Assembly (NCBI GenBank): GCA_022821275.1
Contig: JAJEDY010000094.1
Coordinates: 1 to 64,000 of the forward strand
Length of the DNA: 64,000 nt
Reading direction: 5' to 3'
Source: Candidatus Latescibacterota bacterium
Lineage (GTDB): Bacteria > Latescibacterota > UBA2968
The position numbers and the translations under genes were made by a program. Under the pieces are notes generated by a model that was not told where the DNA came from, ran no database searches, and saw only the letters and a list, made by a program, of their open reading frames with translations. Numbering within the stretch: position 1 is the stretch's first letter; each line of letters starts with the position of its first letter. Shown here piece by piece: positions 56,350 through 64,000 of this stretch.

Positions 56350-57891
56350 ATGAAAACCGAAATCATCATTAATGTCGCTTCACACGAGTCGAGAATTGCC
56401 ATTCTCGAAGATGGTCGGCTTGCGGAAATTCTCGTTGAACGCGCTGAAAAAGAACGCATGGTTGGCGATATTTATCAGGGTGTTGTCACCGCTGTTTTGC
56501 CCGGCTTACAGGCCGGTTTTGTCGATATTGGACAAGAAAAATCAGCCTTTTTGCATGTCTCTGATATGCCTGGTTCGCCCGGCTCAATGGTCGAACTCGA
56601 TTCGGAAATTCTCGAGGATATCCAGGATCAGACCAATGGGCAAGGCAAATTCTCTATTGATGAGCTTTTGCGCAAAGGCCAGGAAGTTATTGTACAGATT
56701 AAAAAAGAGTCCATCAATACAAAAGGACCTCGCATTACTGCTGTGCCATCGCTTGCCGGGCGGTTTATGGTGCTTGTGCCCGATGGGGATAAAGTGGGCG
56801 TGTCGCGCAAGATTACCAATTGGCGTGAAAAGCGGCGCCTTCGGGATATCGGGGGCAATATCAAGCCCGATGGCTTTGGGCTTATTGTGCGTACCGAAGC
56901 CCGTGGCAAAGGCGAGCGAGAACTCAGGCGGGACCTCAAGCAACTTTTGACGACCTGGAAACGACTTCAAAAACAGGGCAAGAAGAGCAGCGGTCCCCAA
57001 TTGCTCTATAAAGAAATAGGCATGACGTCTGGCCTTATTCGCGATTTGTTCACTGAGGATGTTCACCGTCTGGTCATCGATTCGAAACGCGAATACAAGC
57101 AAATTCAGGCATATCTCAAAGGCGTTTCGCCCGAGTTGCGTCGGACCGTCGAATACTATGGCGATACGCGACCGATTTTCGATGCCTTTGGCATTGAGGC
57201 AGAAATTGAAAAGCTCACTGAGCGCAAAGTCTGGTTCAAGGGCGGTGGTTATCTCGTTATTGATCCGACAGAAGCGCTGGTTGCCATCGATGTCAATAGT
57301 GGGCGCAGCGTGGGTAAAGGGCGCGCCAGGCAGGATGAGACTGTGTTGAAGACCAATTTGGAGGCTGCCCGAGAAGTTGCTCGCCAACTCCGTTTGCGCG
57401 ATATGGGCGGTCTTGTGGTTGTCGATTTTATCGATATGGACCATGCGCGAGATCGCAAGCGCGTGGAAGATGAAATGCGTCAGGCCATTCGCCGCGACCG
57501 GTCTAAGATCCGGTATTCGCGGATTACGGCGTTTGGTCTGATGGAGATGACTCGCCAGCGGGTGCGGCCCAGTTTGATGTCCACTTATTCTACGCCTTGT
57601 CCGCAATGCCATGGTACGGGATATATTCCGAGTCAGGAGACCGTGCTGTCGCGCATCGAACGCTGGCTCAAACGCTCCCGCGCTGCCGCGCTCGAACGAC
57701 GGCTTACCGTTCGGGTTCATCCCACACTCGGATTTTATTTGCTCGAGAATAGCAGAGAACGCCTCAAAGCTATTCGCAAATCTACCCGGGTTTGGCTCGA
57801 TGTTGAATCGGCGCCGGATTTGCGCGAAGAAGATTATCGCATTTTTTCCAGAAAGCGGAAGATCGATGTGACAGACGAAGTTCAAACTTGA
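56350..57891 (+). CDS. rng: ribonuclease G (RNase E/G family)
   Basis: 513 residues. S1 domain (MVGDIYQGVVTAVLPGLQAGFVDIGQEKSAFLHVSDM), catalytic metal-binding Asp residues in ALVAIDVNSGRSVG and LVVVDFIDMDHARDRKRVE, and the Zn-link CPQCHGTGYI. It matures 16S rRNA and degrades mRNA. It lacks the long C-terminal degradosome scaffold of RNase E. It precedes rplU/rpmA, a common neighbourhood. Confidence 0.95.
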   Translation: MKTEIIINVASHESRIAILEDGRLAEILVERAEKERMVGDIYQGVVTAVLPGLQAGFVDIGQEKSAFLHVSDMPGSPGSMVELDSEILEDIQDQTNGQGKFSIDELLRKGQEVIVQIKKESINTKGPRITAVPSLAGRFMVLVPDGDKVGVSRKITNWREKRRLRDIGGNIKPDGFGLIVRTEARGKGERELRRDLKQLLTTWKRLQKQGKKSSGPQLLYKEIGMTSGLIRDLFTEDVHRLVIDSKREYKQIQAYLKGVSPELRRTVEYYGDTRPIFDAFGIEAEIEKLTERKVWFKGGGYLVIDPTEALVAIDVNSGRSVGKGRARQDETVLKTNLEAAREVARQLRLRDMGGLVVVDFIDMDHARDRKRVEDEMRQAIRRDRSKIRYSRITAFGLMEMTRQRVRPSLMSTYSTPCPQCHGTGYIPSQETVLSRIERWLKRSRAAALERRLTVRVHPTLGFYLLENSRERLKAIRKSTRVWLDVESAPDLREEDYRIFSRKRKIDVTDEVQT

Positions 57892-57931
57892 CATAAAGTA
57901 CGACTTCGGATAGATTTAGCCCTCTTTGGAT

Positions 57932-57950
57932 TTCCCGATCGGGTCGGGAA
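57932..57950. promoter_or_regulatory. hairpin in the rng-rplU leader
   Basis: TTCCCGA TCGGG TCGGGAA is a 7-bp stem, and CCCGATCGGG within it is itself palindromic. It lies about 75 bp before rplU. It could be part of an L21-type leader or a weak terminator; no T-run follows. Confidence 0.35.
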
Positions 57951-57969
57951 GTCTGTTTGTAACAAAAGT

Positions 57970-57999
57970 GGGGGCTGGGACTGGAGGCTGGGGATTGGA
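57970..57999 (+). repeat. G-rich near-tandem repeat in the rplU 5' leader
   Basis: GGGGGCTGGGACTGGA then GGCTGGGGATTGGA: two similar 14-16-base units giving several G-tracts on the transcript strand, about 25-50 nt before the rplU start. Confidence 0.5.
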
Positions 58000-58021
58000 A
58001 CAGTTTCTGGAGGTTTTGAGT

Positions 58022-58339
58022 ATGTATGCAGTGGTCGATATCGCTGGTAGCCAATACAAGGTGCAAGAGGGCGATCATATCCGCGTGGCCCGGCTCGATG
58101 CCGAGGAGGGAGATTCACTCTCTTTTCCCGATGTGTTGTTCGTAGGTGACGGCGATGAAATCAAAGTGGGTACGCCTCAAGTTGAGGGTGCTGCCGTCGA
58201 AGTGAGCGTTCAAGGACATGGTCTTGCTGACAAAATTACGGTTTTTAAGATGAAGCGCCGCAAGAATTACCGGCGCAAGAGAGGGCATCGGCAATCTTAT
58301 ACCGATCTTCAAGTTGAAAAAATTGTAGCGGAAAGCTAA
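58022..58339 (+). CDS. rplU: 50S ribosomal protein bL21
   Basis: 105 residues: [35 protein letters not shown]...[26 protein letters not shown], the standard bL21 sequence pattern. The ATG at 58022 is the family start; the ORF-track entry begins 32 codons earlier in the leader. It is 17 bp before rpmA, in the usual order. Confidence 0.97.
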   Translation: MYAVVDIAGSQYKVQEGDHIRVARLDAEEGDSLSFPDVLFVGDGDEIKVGTPQVEGAAVEVSVQGHGLADKITVFKMKRRKNYRRKRGHRQSYTDLQVEKIVAES

Positions 58340-58356
58340 TATTAAGGAGGCTTTTC

Positions 58357-59552
<1,196 letters not shown>

Positions 59553-59647
59553 GAAATAGTAGGAGAGAATAGAATTGTCATTGCGGCATGGTTAAAGCCG
59601 CCACGCCGTAGGCACAACGAAGTAATCCACGAAGCGGTTCTTTAGTC

Positions 59648-59692
59648 AGCCCGTTCAATCTCCCCAATAGAAGGGTAGTTGGACGGGCTTTT
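59648..59692 (+). terminator. rho-independent terminator after mdh
   Basis: AGCCCGTTCAA...TTGGACGGGCT forms a long stem followed by TTTTATC, between mdh and hsdM. The preceding 59576-59650 contains a degenerate palindromic stretch but no gene. Confidence 0.7.
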
Positions 59693-59725
59693 ATCTTATG
59701 GACTAAAAACTGAGAGGGCAATCAA

Positions 59726-61858
59726 ATGCAAGATAGCCAGGTTAATCGCATCCCCAATTTTATCTGGGGCATTGCCGACGATGTGTTGCGCGATCTGTAC
59801 GTGCGGGGTAAGTACCGGGATATTATTCTGCCGATGACGGTGATTCGGCGGCTGGATGCGGCTCTTGAACCGACCAAGCAGACGGTTCTCGCTATGCGAG
59901 ATAGGCTCGATGCTGATGGCGTTGTCGAACAGGAAGCCGCGCTGAAGCAGGCTTCCGGGCACGCTTTTTACAATGCTTCGCCATTCACGTTGCGCGATCT
60001 TCGCGCCCGCGCCACCCGGCAGCAACTTCGGGCTGATTTTGAGGCGTACCTGGATGGGTTTTCGGCCAATGTGCAGGATATTTTGAAGAATTTCGAGTTT
60101 CGCAATCAGATTCCGCGTTTGTCCGATGCCGACGCGCTCGGTGCGTTGATTGAAAAATTTCTGTCGCCGGATATCAATTTAAGTCCTTATCCGGTGGAGA
60201 ACAGCGATGGTTCTGTGCGGTTTTCCGGTCTGGACAATCACGCTATGGGTACGATTTTCGAGGAATTGGTGCGGCGGTTTAACGAGGAGAATAACGAGGA
60301 GGCTGGCGAACACTGGACACCGCGCGATGCTGTCAAGCTGATGGCGAATCTCATTTTTCTCCCGGTGGCTGACGAGATTGAGTCGAGTACTTATTTGCTC
60401 TACGACGGTGCTTGCGGTACGGGTGGTATGCTGACTGTCGCAGAGGAGACGCTTCGGGAACTCGCCTATGAGCGTGGGAAGCAGGTTTCCACGCATCTTT
60501 ATGGACAGGAGATCAATGCCGAGACCTATGCTATTTGCAAGGCGGACTTGCTGCTGAAGGGTGAGGGGAGTGCGGCGGATAATATTGTCGGAGGTCCGGA
60601 GTATTCGACGCTTTCCAATGATGCTTTCCCATCCCACAGATTTGATTTTATGCTCAGCAATCCGCCTTACGGCAAGAGTTGGAAGAACGATCTGGCCCGG
60701 ATGGGAGGCAAGAGCGGCTTATCTGATCCGCGATTTCTTATCGCTCATGACGGCGACGCAGAGTATTCCCTGCTTACACGCTCCAGCGATGGGCAGATGC
60801 TGTTCCTCGCCAATATGCTTTCGAAGATGAAGCGCGATACCAGTCTGGGCAGTCGTATTGCCGAGGTCCATAATGGGAGTTCTCTGTTCACGGGTGATGC
60901 CGGGCAGGGAGAGAGCAATATCCGTCGCTGGATTATTGAGAACGACTATCTGGAGGCGATTGTCGCGCTGCCGCTCAATATGTTCTACAATACAGGTATT
61001 GCCACGTACATCTGGGTGCTGACCAATCGCAAGCCAGCGCACCGACGCGGCAAGGTGCAGCTTATTGACGCGAGTGAATGGTACAGTCCGTTGCGTAAGA
61101 ATTTGGGCGCAAAGAACTGCGAGTTGTCCAATGACGACATCCGCCGCATTTGCGACGCTTTTTTGGCGTTTGAGGAGACCGAGCAGTCGAAGATTTTTCC
61201 CAATAAGGCATTCGGCTACTATAAGGTGACGGTTGAAAGACCGCTGAGGCTTGCTGTCGATTTGTCGCCTGAGCAACGTGTGCGATTCCGGGACGCTTGC
61301 TGTGAAGTGGAGGAAGAGCCGCTCGCCGAGGTGGTTGATGGAGTGGCGGAGACTATCGGCAACGGTCCTCATCTCGATTTCAACTGTTTTATGGATGCGG
61401 TCGCCGCAGAGGCTTCTGAGCAGGGCGTCAAGCTGATCGCCAAACGGAAAAAGCTGTTGCAAACGTCGCTGGCATTTCGGGACGAAGCCGCCGAACCGGT
61501 GATTAAGAGGATCTACAAATTGGGCAATAGGGAGCCAGACCCGATTCGCGGTCTGGTAGAGGCGACTGTGAATGATCAGTGTGTTGTTGAATATGAGCCA
61601 GACAGTGAGTTGCGCGATACCGAACAGGTGCCCCTGCTTGAGGAGGGCGGTGTTGAGGGCTTCTTGCGCCGTGAGGTGCTGCCTTATGCCGCGGATGCAT
61701 GGTACGTTTCGACAAGTGTCAAAATCGGCTACGAGATCAGTTTTACCCGTCATTTCTACAAGCCACAACCCATGCGGTCACGAGAAGACATCCGCGCTGA
61801 TATAATGGCATTGGAGCGAGAGAGTGAGGGGGTGTTGGCGGAGATTATTGGGGAGTAA
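59726..61858 (+). CDS. hsdM: type I restriction-modification methyltransferase subunit HsdM
   Basis: 710 residues. N-terminal helical domain (IWGIADDVLRDLYVRGKYRDIILPMTVIRRLDAAL), then HWTPRDAVKLMANL, SAM motif YDGACGTGGMLTVAEE and catalytic LSNPPYGKSW, followed by FLANMLSKMK and RWIIENDYLEAIVALPLNMFYNTGIATYIWVLTNRK. It methylates adenine in the recognition site when joined to HsdS. No hsdS or hsdR is visible in the window; a RAYT element and an ATP-binding gene follow instead. Confidence 0.95.
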   Translation: MQDSQVNRIPNFIWGIADDVLRDLYVRGKYRDIILPMTVIRRLDAALEPTKQTVLAMRDRLDADGVVEQEAALKQASGHAFYNASPFTLRDLRARATRQQLRADFEAYLDGFSANVQDILKNFEFRNQIPRLSDADALGALIEKFLSPDINLSPYPVENSDGSVRFSGLDNHAMGTIFEELVRRFNEENNEEAGEHWTPRDAVKLMANLIFLPVADEIESSTYLLYDGACGTGGMLTVAEETLRELAYERGKQVSTHLYGQEINAETYAICKADLLLKGEGSAADNIVGGPEYSTLSNDAFPSHRFDFMLSNPPYGKSWKNDLARMGGKSGLSDPRFLIAHDGDAEYSLLTRSSDGQMLFLANMLSKMKRDTSLGSRIAEVHNGSSLFTGDAGQGESNIRRWIIENDYLEAIVALPLNMFYNTGIATYIWVLTNRKPAHRRGKVQLIDASEWYSPLRKNLGAKNCELSNDDIRRICDAFLAFEETEQSKIFPNKAFGYYKVTVERPLRLAVDLSPEQRVRFRDACCEVEEEPLAEVVDGVAETIGNGPHLDFNCFMDAVAAEASEQGVKLIAKRKKLLQTSLAFRDEAAEPVIKRIYKLGNREPDPIRGLVEATVNDQCVVEYEPDSELRDTEQVPLLEEGGVEGFLRREVLPYAADAWYVSTSVKIGYEISFTRHFYKPQPMRSREDIRADIMALERESEGVLAEIIGE

Positions 61859-61872
61859 ATACCATACCAACC

Positions 61873-61901
61873 TTGAAGATATGAATAAAGTTGGCTATAC
61901 T
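61873..61901 (+). promoter_or_regulatory. sigma70-like promoter, copy A
   Basis: TTGAAG, 17-bp spacer, TATACT, starting 15 bp after the hsdM stop. The surrounding 60 bp resemble the segment upstream of the TIR-like gene (copy B). Confidence 0.55.
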
Positions 61902-61950
61902 AAAATGCAGCGTTGAATTGGACCTTTGCAAGCAATGTAATCCTGAGGCC

Positions 61951-62499
61951 ATGACAAAGAGAAATTTACACCGCGACGGCACCATCCGCCTGCCCGGTTA
62001 CGATTATTCGTGGGCGGGTGCGTATTTCGTAACCACCTGCACGTCTGGAAGGGCGAACCTGTTTGGCGAAATTGTGAAGAATGAAATGCGATTGAACGTA
62101 TATGGCCGAATGGTACAGGAGGTATGGAACGGGTTGCCCGGGCATTATCCACACGTTGTGTTGGATGCCTTTGTCATTATGCCCAATCATATACATGGCA
62201 TTGTGGTTTTGGCCGACGACGCGGGTTTGAATGATATATCCGTAGGCGCGGGTTTCAAACCCGCGCCTACTACAACGCCACCGCGGCATGGCCTTCCGGA
62301 AATCGTTCGGGCATTCAAAACGTTTTCCGCCCGACAAATCAATGAATCGCGCCACACCCCTGGTACCCCTGTGTGGCAACGCAATTATTATGAACATATC
62401 ATCCGCAATAAGGCCGCCTTAAACCGAATCCGTCAATACATCATGACCAACCCTGCCCACAGGAAAAAAGATCGTGAGAATCTGATACGGTATCGGTAA
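61951..62499 (+). CDS. REP-associated tyrosine transposase (RAYT, Y1 family)
   Basis: 182 residues. YDYSWAGAYFVTTCTSGR is the usual RAYT start; the metal site is VIMPNHIHGIVVL (HxH), and the catalytic Tyr lies in WQRNYYEHIIRNKAALNRIRQYI. These single-domain transposases act on REP palindromes. Between the metal site and the catalytic part the protein contains SVGAGFKPAPTTT, encoded by a perfect 29-nt palindrome. It separates hsdM from the ATP-binding gene. Start chosen at ATG 61951. Confidence 0.92.
   Translation: MTKRNLHRDGTIRLPGYDYSWAGAYFVTTCTSGRANLFGEIVKNEMRLNVYGRMVQEVWNGLPGHYPHVVLDAFVIMPNHIHGIVVLADDAGLNDISVGAGFKPAPTTTPPRHGLPEIVRAFKTFSARQINESRHTPGTPVWQRNYYEHIIRNKAALNRIRQYIMTNPAHRKKDRENLIRYR
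62242..62270. repeat. perfect palindrome GTAGGCGCGGGTTT-C-AAACCCGCGCCTAC
   Basis: Fourteen-base perfect arms around one base, lying in frame inside the RAYT gene; it encodes VGAGFKPAPT. A partial similar sequence (GACGCGGGTTTGAA) lies about 25 bp upstream. This looks like an inserted REP/MITE-type sequence. Confidence 0.9.
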
Positions 62500-62521
62500 G
62501 CGTAGGTTTCGAGTGGGGTAC

Positions 62522-62545
62522 AACTGGCCGCCTCTCAGGCCAGTT
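62522..62545. repeat. inverted repeat AACTGGCC-N8-GGCCAGTT
   Basis: Perfect 8-bp arms with an 8-nt loop, 22 bp after the RAYT stop, in the region where the truncated ATP-binding frame begins. It could be a terminal palindrome of the RAYT element or a terminator. Confidence 0.55.
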
Positions 62546-63490
62546 CAACCCGCTACCATACCTTCGAAATGCTGTGGCGTTGCTTTTTGCCCGTTACGGA
62601 CCGGACCATCCCAATGCCGGTGTCCGTCTGTTTCGCGTCATTGGCACTGAGCGCTATACCGGTATCGAGCACAATGTTGAAGAACGCCCGCGTTGCGAAG
62701 GTAACTTGCCTGCGGTTATATCGGAAATTCGCACGGTTATCAGTAGTCTGCTGCGGCGCCCGATGCGGCTCGTGGGGAGTCGCTTTCAGGAATCTGCCGA
62801 ATATCCGGATTTCGCATGGCTGGAGGCGTTGCTTAATGCCATCGCGCACCGCGATTACAGGATTGAAGGCACCTGCATAGAGGTCTGGCTATTCGATGAC
62901 CGCATGGAAGTTGTCAGTCCAGGCGGTCTGGTCGGCAATTTGACCACAGAAGCGTTGCTCACGCTCAAGCGCGTTCATCACAGCCGCAATCCTCGGATTA
63001 TTCGGGTGCTTGTAGATCTCGGTCTCGCACGCGATCAGGGCGAGGGTATTCCGCGTATGTTCGCAGAGATGGAAGATGCTTTTTTGCCGAGGCCAGACAT
63101 AGATGCGACCAGCCGCAGCGTTACCGTCACGCTTCGGAATACGCTTACCTTAAATGCGATGGATCGAGAATTTATCTCGGCTCTCGGCGATCTTGAGCTT
63201 TCCCGCAATGAGTTTCGGACCTTGCTTTATACGTATCGCCACGGTCAGATAGACAATGCCAGGCTACGTGCTTTATCCGGCCTGGATACCTTAAATGCCA
63301 GTTATCTTTTGCGCGGCCTCCGCGACCGAGATTTGCTGGTGCTTCATTCTCATGGCCCCAACAGCTACTATACGCTGACTTCTGTTCTGACATCGAAAGT
63401 TGGGGTATATAGAGCAAAAGGTGAAAAACTCAGTGTGGATGGGGGGATATTCGCGAAGGACAAGAAGGGACACGAAGAAGGGGTAAGCTC

Positions 63491-63574
63491 GATGCGGATG
63501 AGGGGGAGTTCAGCGCGGATGGGAGGGAGCTTGGCACGGATGGGGGGGAGTTCGACACCGATGGGGGGGAGCTT
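63491..63574 (+). repeat. four tandem 21-bp repeats
   Basis: Units DADEGEF, SADGREL, GTDGGEF and DTDGGEL (in the restored frame of the ATP-binding gene) are 21 nt each and share GAT-GGG-GGG-GAG cores. They lie immediately after the putative frameshift and encode an acidic linker. Confidence 0.7.
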
Positions 63575-63844
63575 CCCGATTATATCAGAGCACGTATTGC
63601 AAAACTTGGAAAGCGGCCGCGTCGTGTGCGTGTGCGCCCCATCATCCATTTAATATGCGATCAAGGGAAATGGGTAACTTCTGCGGAACTTGCCCGGTTT
63701 CTCAATATAGGGCAAAGCAAACTAACGGCGGGTTATATTACTCCGATGGTGCATAGCAGAGAACTTGAACCGCGCTTTCCAGACAAGCCGAATCATCCTC
63801 ACCAGGCCTACCGCGCCAGAGTGCCCTAACGCCTGCATACTTGA

Positions 63845-63873
63845 TTGAATATGCGGATAAAGAACGCTATACT
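63845..63873 (+). promoter_or_regulatory. sigma70-like promoter, copy B, for the TIR-like gene
   Basis: TTGAAT, 17-bp spacer, TATACT, about 30 bp before the ATG at 63903. Confidence 0.6.
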
Positions 63874-63902
63874 AAACACAGTCTCGAATTGGAATTTAGC
63901 AA

Positions 63903-64000
63903 ATGGAAAAATTTATGGCACGAAAAGTTTTTTTTAGCTTCCATTACAAGCACGATAACTGGCGTGTCGCCCAAGTTCGGAATATAGGCGTTATTGAGGG
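63903..64000 (+). CDS. TIR-like (DUF1863/ThsB-type) protein, partial, cut by window end
   Basis: Open to the right edge: MEKFMARKVFFSFHYKHDNWRVAQVRNIGVIEG. ARKVFFSFHYxxDxWRxxQVRN is the conserved N-terminus of MTH538/DUF1863 TIR-like proteins, which include the Thoeris sensor ThsB. Thoeris ThsB senses phage and makes a signal molecule for an effector such as ThsA. Only 33 codons are seen; the rest and any effector lie beyond the window. An internal ATG at 63915 is also possible. A good promoter precedes it. Confidence 0.75.
   Translation, partial: MEKFMARKVFFSFHYKHDNWRVAQVRNIGVIE

Larger units (their letters stand above)
62511..63829 (+). pseudogene. ATP-binding protein (HATPase_c_4/RecG-like C-terminal type), frameshifted and N-terminally truncated
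   Basis: Frame 62574-63480 encodes RNAVALLFARYG...EGNLPAVISEIR...EALLNAIAHRDYRIEGTCIEVWLFDDRMEVVSPGGLVGNL (GHKL-type ATP site) and RNPRIIRVLVDLGLARDQGEGIPRMF. The conserved end, LPDYIRARIAKLGKRPRR...SAELARFLNIGQSKLTAGYITPMVHSRELEPRFPDKPNHPHQAYR, lies in another frame, ending at the TAA at 63829. Adding one G to the GGGG run at 63480-63483 would join the two. The usual N-terminal AlbA_2 domain is absent; the RAYT lies immediately upstream. Family members act in defence-linked loci. The in-frame reading continues upstream to 62478 without a clear start. Confidence 0.8.

Noticed and set aside
56584-57894. 436-codon minus-strand ORF
   Set aside because: Lies entirely antisense to rng, whose motifs are complete; no coherent motifs in the minus frame.
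59576-59647. possible dispersed repeat (GTCATTGCG...ACGAAGTAATCCACGAAG)
   Set aside because: Resembles known interspersed palindromic repeats only loosely and no second copy was seen here; left as unassigned intergenic sequence.
60719-61768. 349-codon minus-strand ORF
   Set aside because: Shadow of hsdM; the plus-strand methylase motifs decide the strand.

Overview
The window reads as chromosomal DNA from a free-living or host-associated bacterium of an under-sampled lineage. Most of it is ordinary housekeeping and metabolic genes. Scattered PhyH-type dioxygenase, class V aminotransferase, HpcH/HpaI aldolase, sulfatase and BNR-repeat genes are reminiscent of Latescibacterota-like or Poribacteria-like genomes. 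That assignment is inference from gene content only; there is no rRNA or other strong taxonomic marker. Two genes with SurA/PpiC-type foldase domains, an RND pump and several lipoproteins indicate a diderm envelope.

Layout. 1-1.9 kb: a TnpB-family gene cut by the left edge that has lost two of three RuvC catalytic residues, then a higBA toxin-antitoxin pair. 2.0-6.9 kb (+): queC, a HemL-like aminotransferase, a polysaccharide deacetylase, a PhyH dioxygenase, hemJ and a stand-alone secretion-ATPase-like protein. 7.0-21.8 kb (-): an esterase, tmRNA, two NDP-sugar genes, argF, nrnA, an ftsE-ftsX-coiled-coil cluster, a methyltransferase, an S4 protein, surA, a PpiC lipoprotein and mfd, then tRNA-Asp. 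22-35 kb: a very large duplicated CPBP-type membrane protein, a class V aminotransferase, a SNF2/SWIM helicase, a plant-type ketol-acid reductoisomerase, an RND pump, an aldolase and a MORN-type lipoprotein. 35-44 kb (+ mostly): an XRE-cyclase fusion, ahcY, metF, a chorismate-lyase-like gene, xth, tldD/pmbA and rsmB. 44-48 kb (-): sulfatase, sat and a BNR-repeat protein. 48.3-53.6 kb (-): a restriction module abutting tRNA-Lys. 53.7-59.6 kb: moaC, moeA, an SDR, rng, rplU, rpmA and mdh. 59.7-64 kb (+): a second defence locus with hsdM, a RAYT transposase, a frameshifted ATP-binding gene, and the first ~33 codons of a TIR-like (ThsB-type) gene cut by the right edge.

The most unusual items are: (i) a type IIG methylase-nuclease fused in frame to only the C-terminal catalytic part of a HipA-like kinase, overlapping a HIRAN-domain gene; (ii) a TnpB lacking the RuvC-I Asp and RuvC-II Glu; (iii) an FtsE whose Walker A, signature and H-loop are all degenerate, next to a coiled-coil partner with no hydrolase domain; (iv) a tandemly duplicated CPBP protease whose second copy lost its catalytic residues; (v) an XRE repressor fused to a degraded class III cyclase domain; (vi) a RAYT gene carrying a perfect 29-nt palindrome in frame, in a locus where a similar promoter segment appears twice.

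All calls come from reading the sequence and the ORF track. No database search or structure prediction was run.
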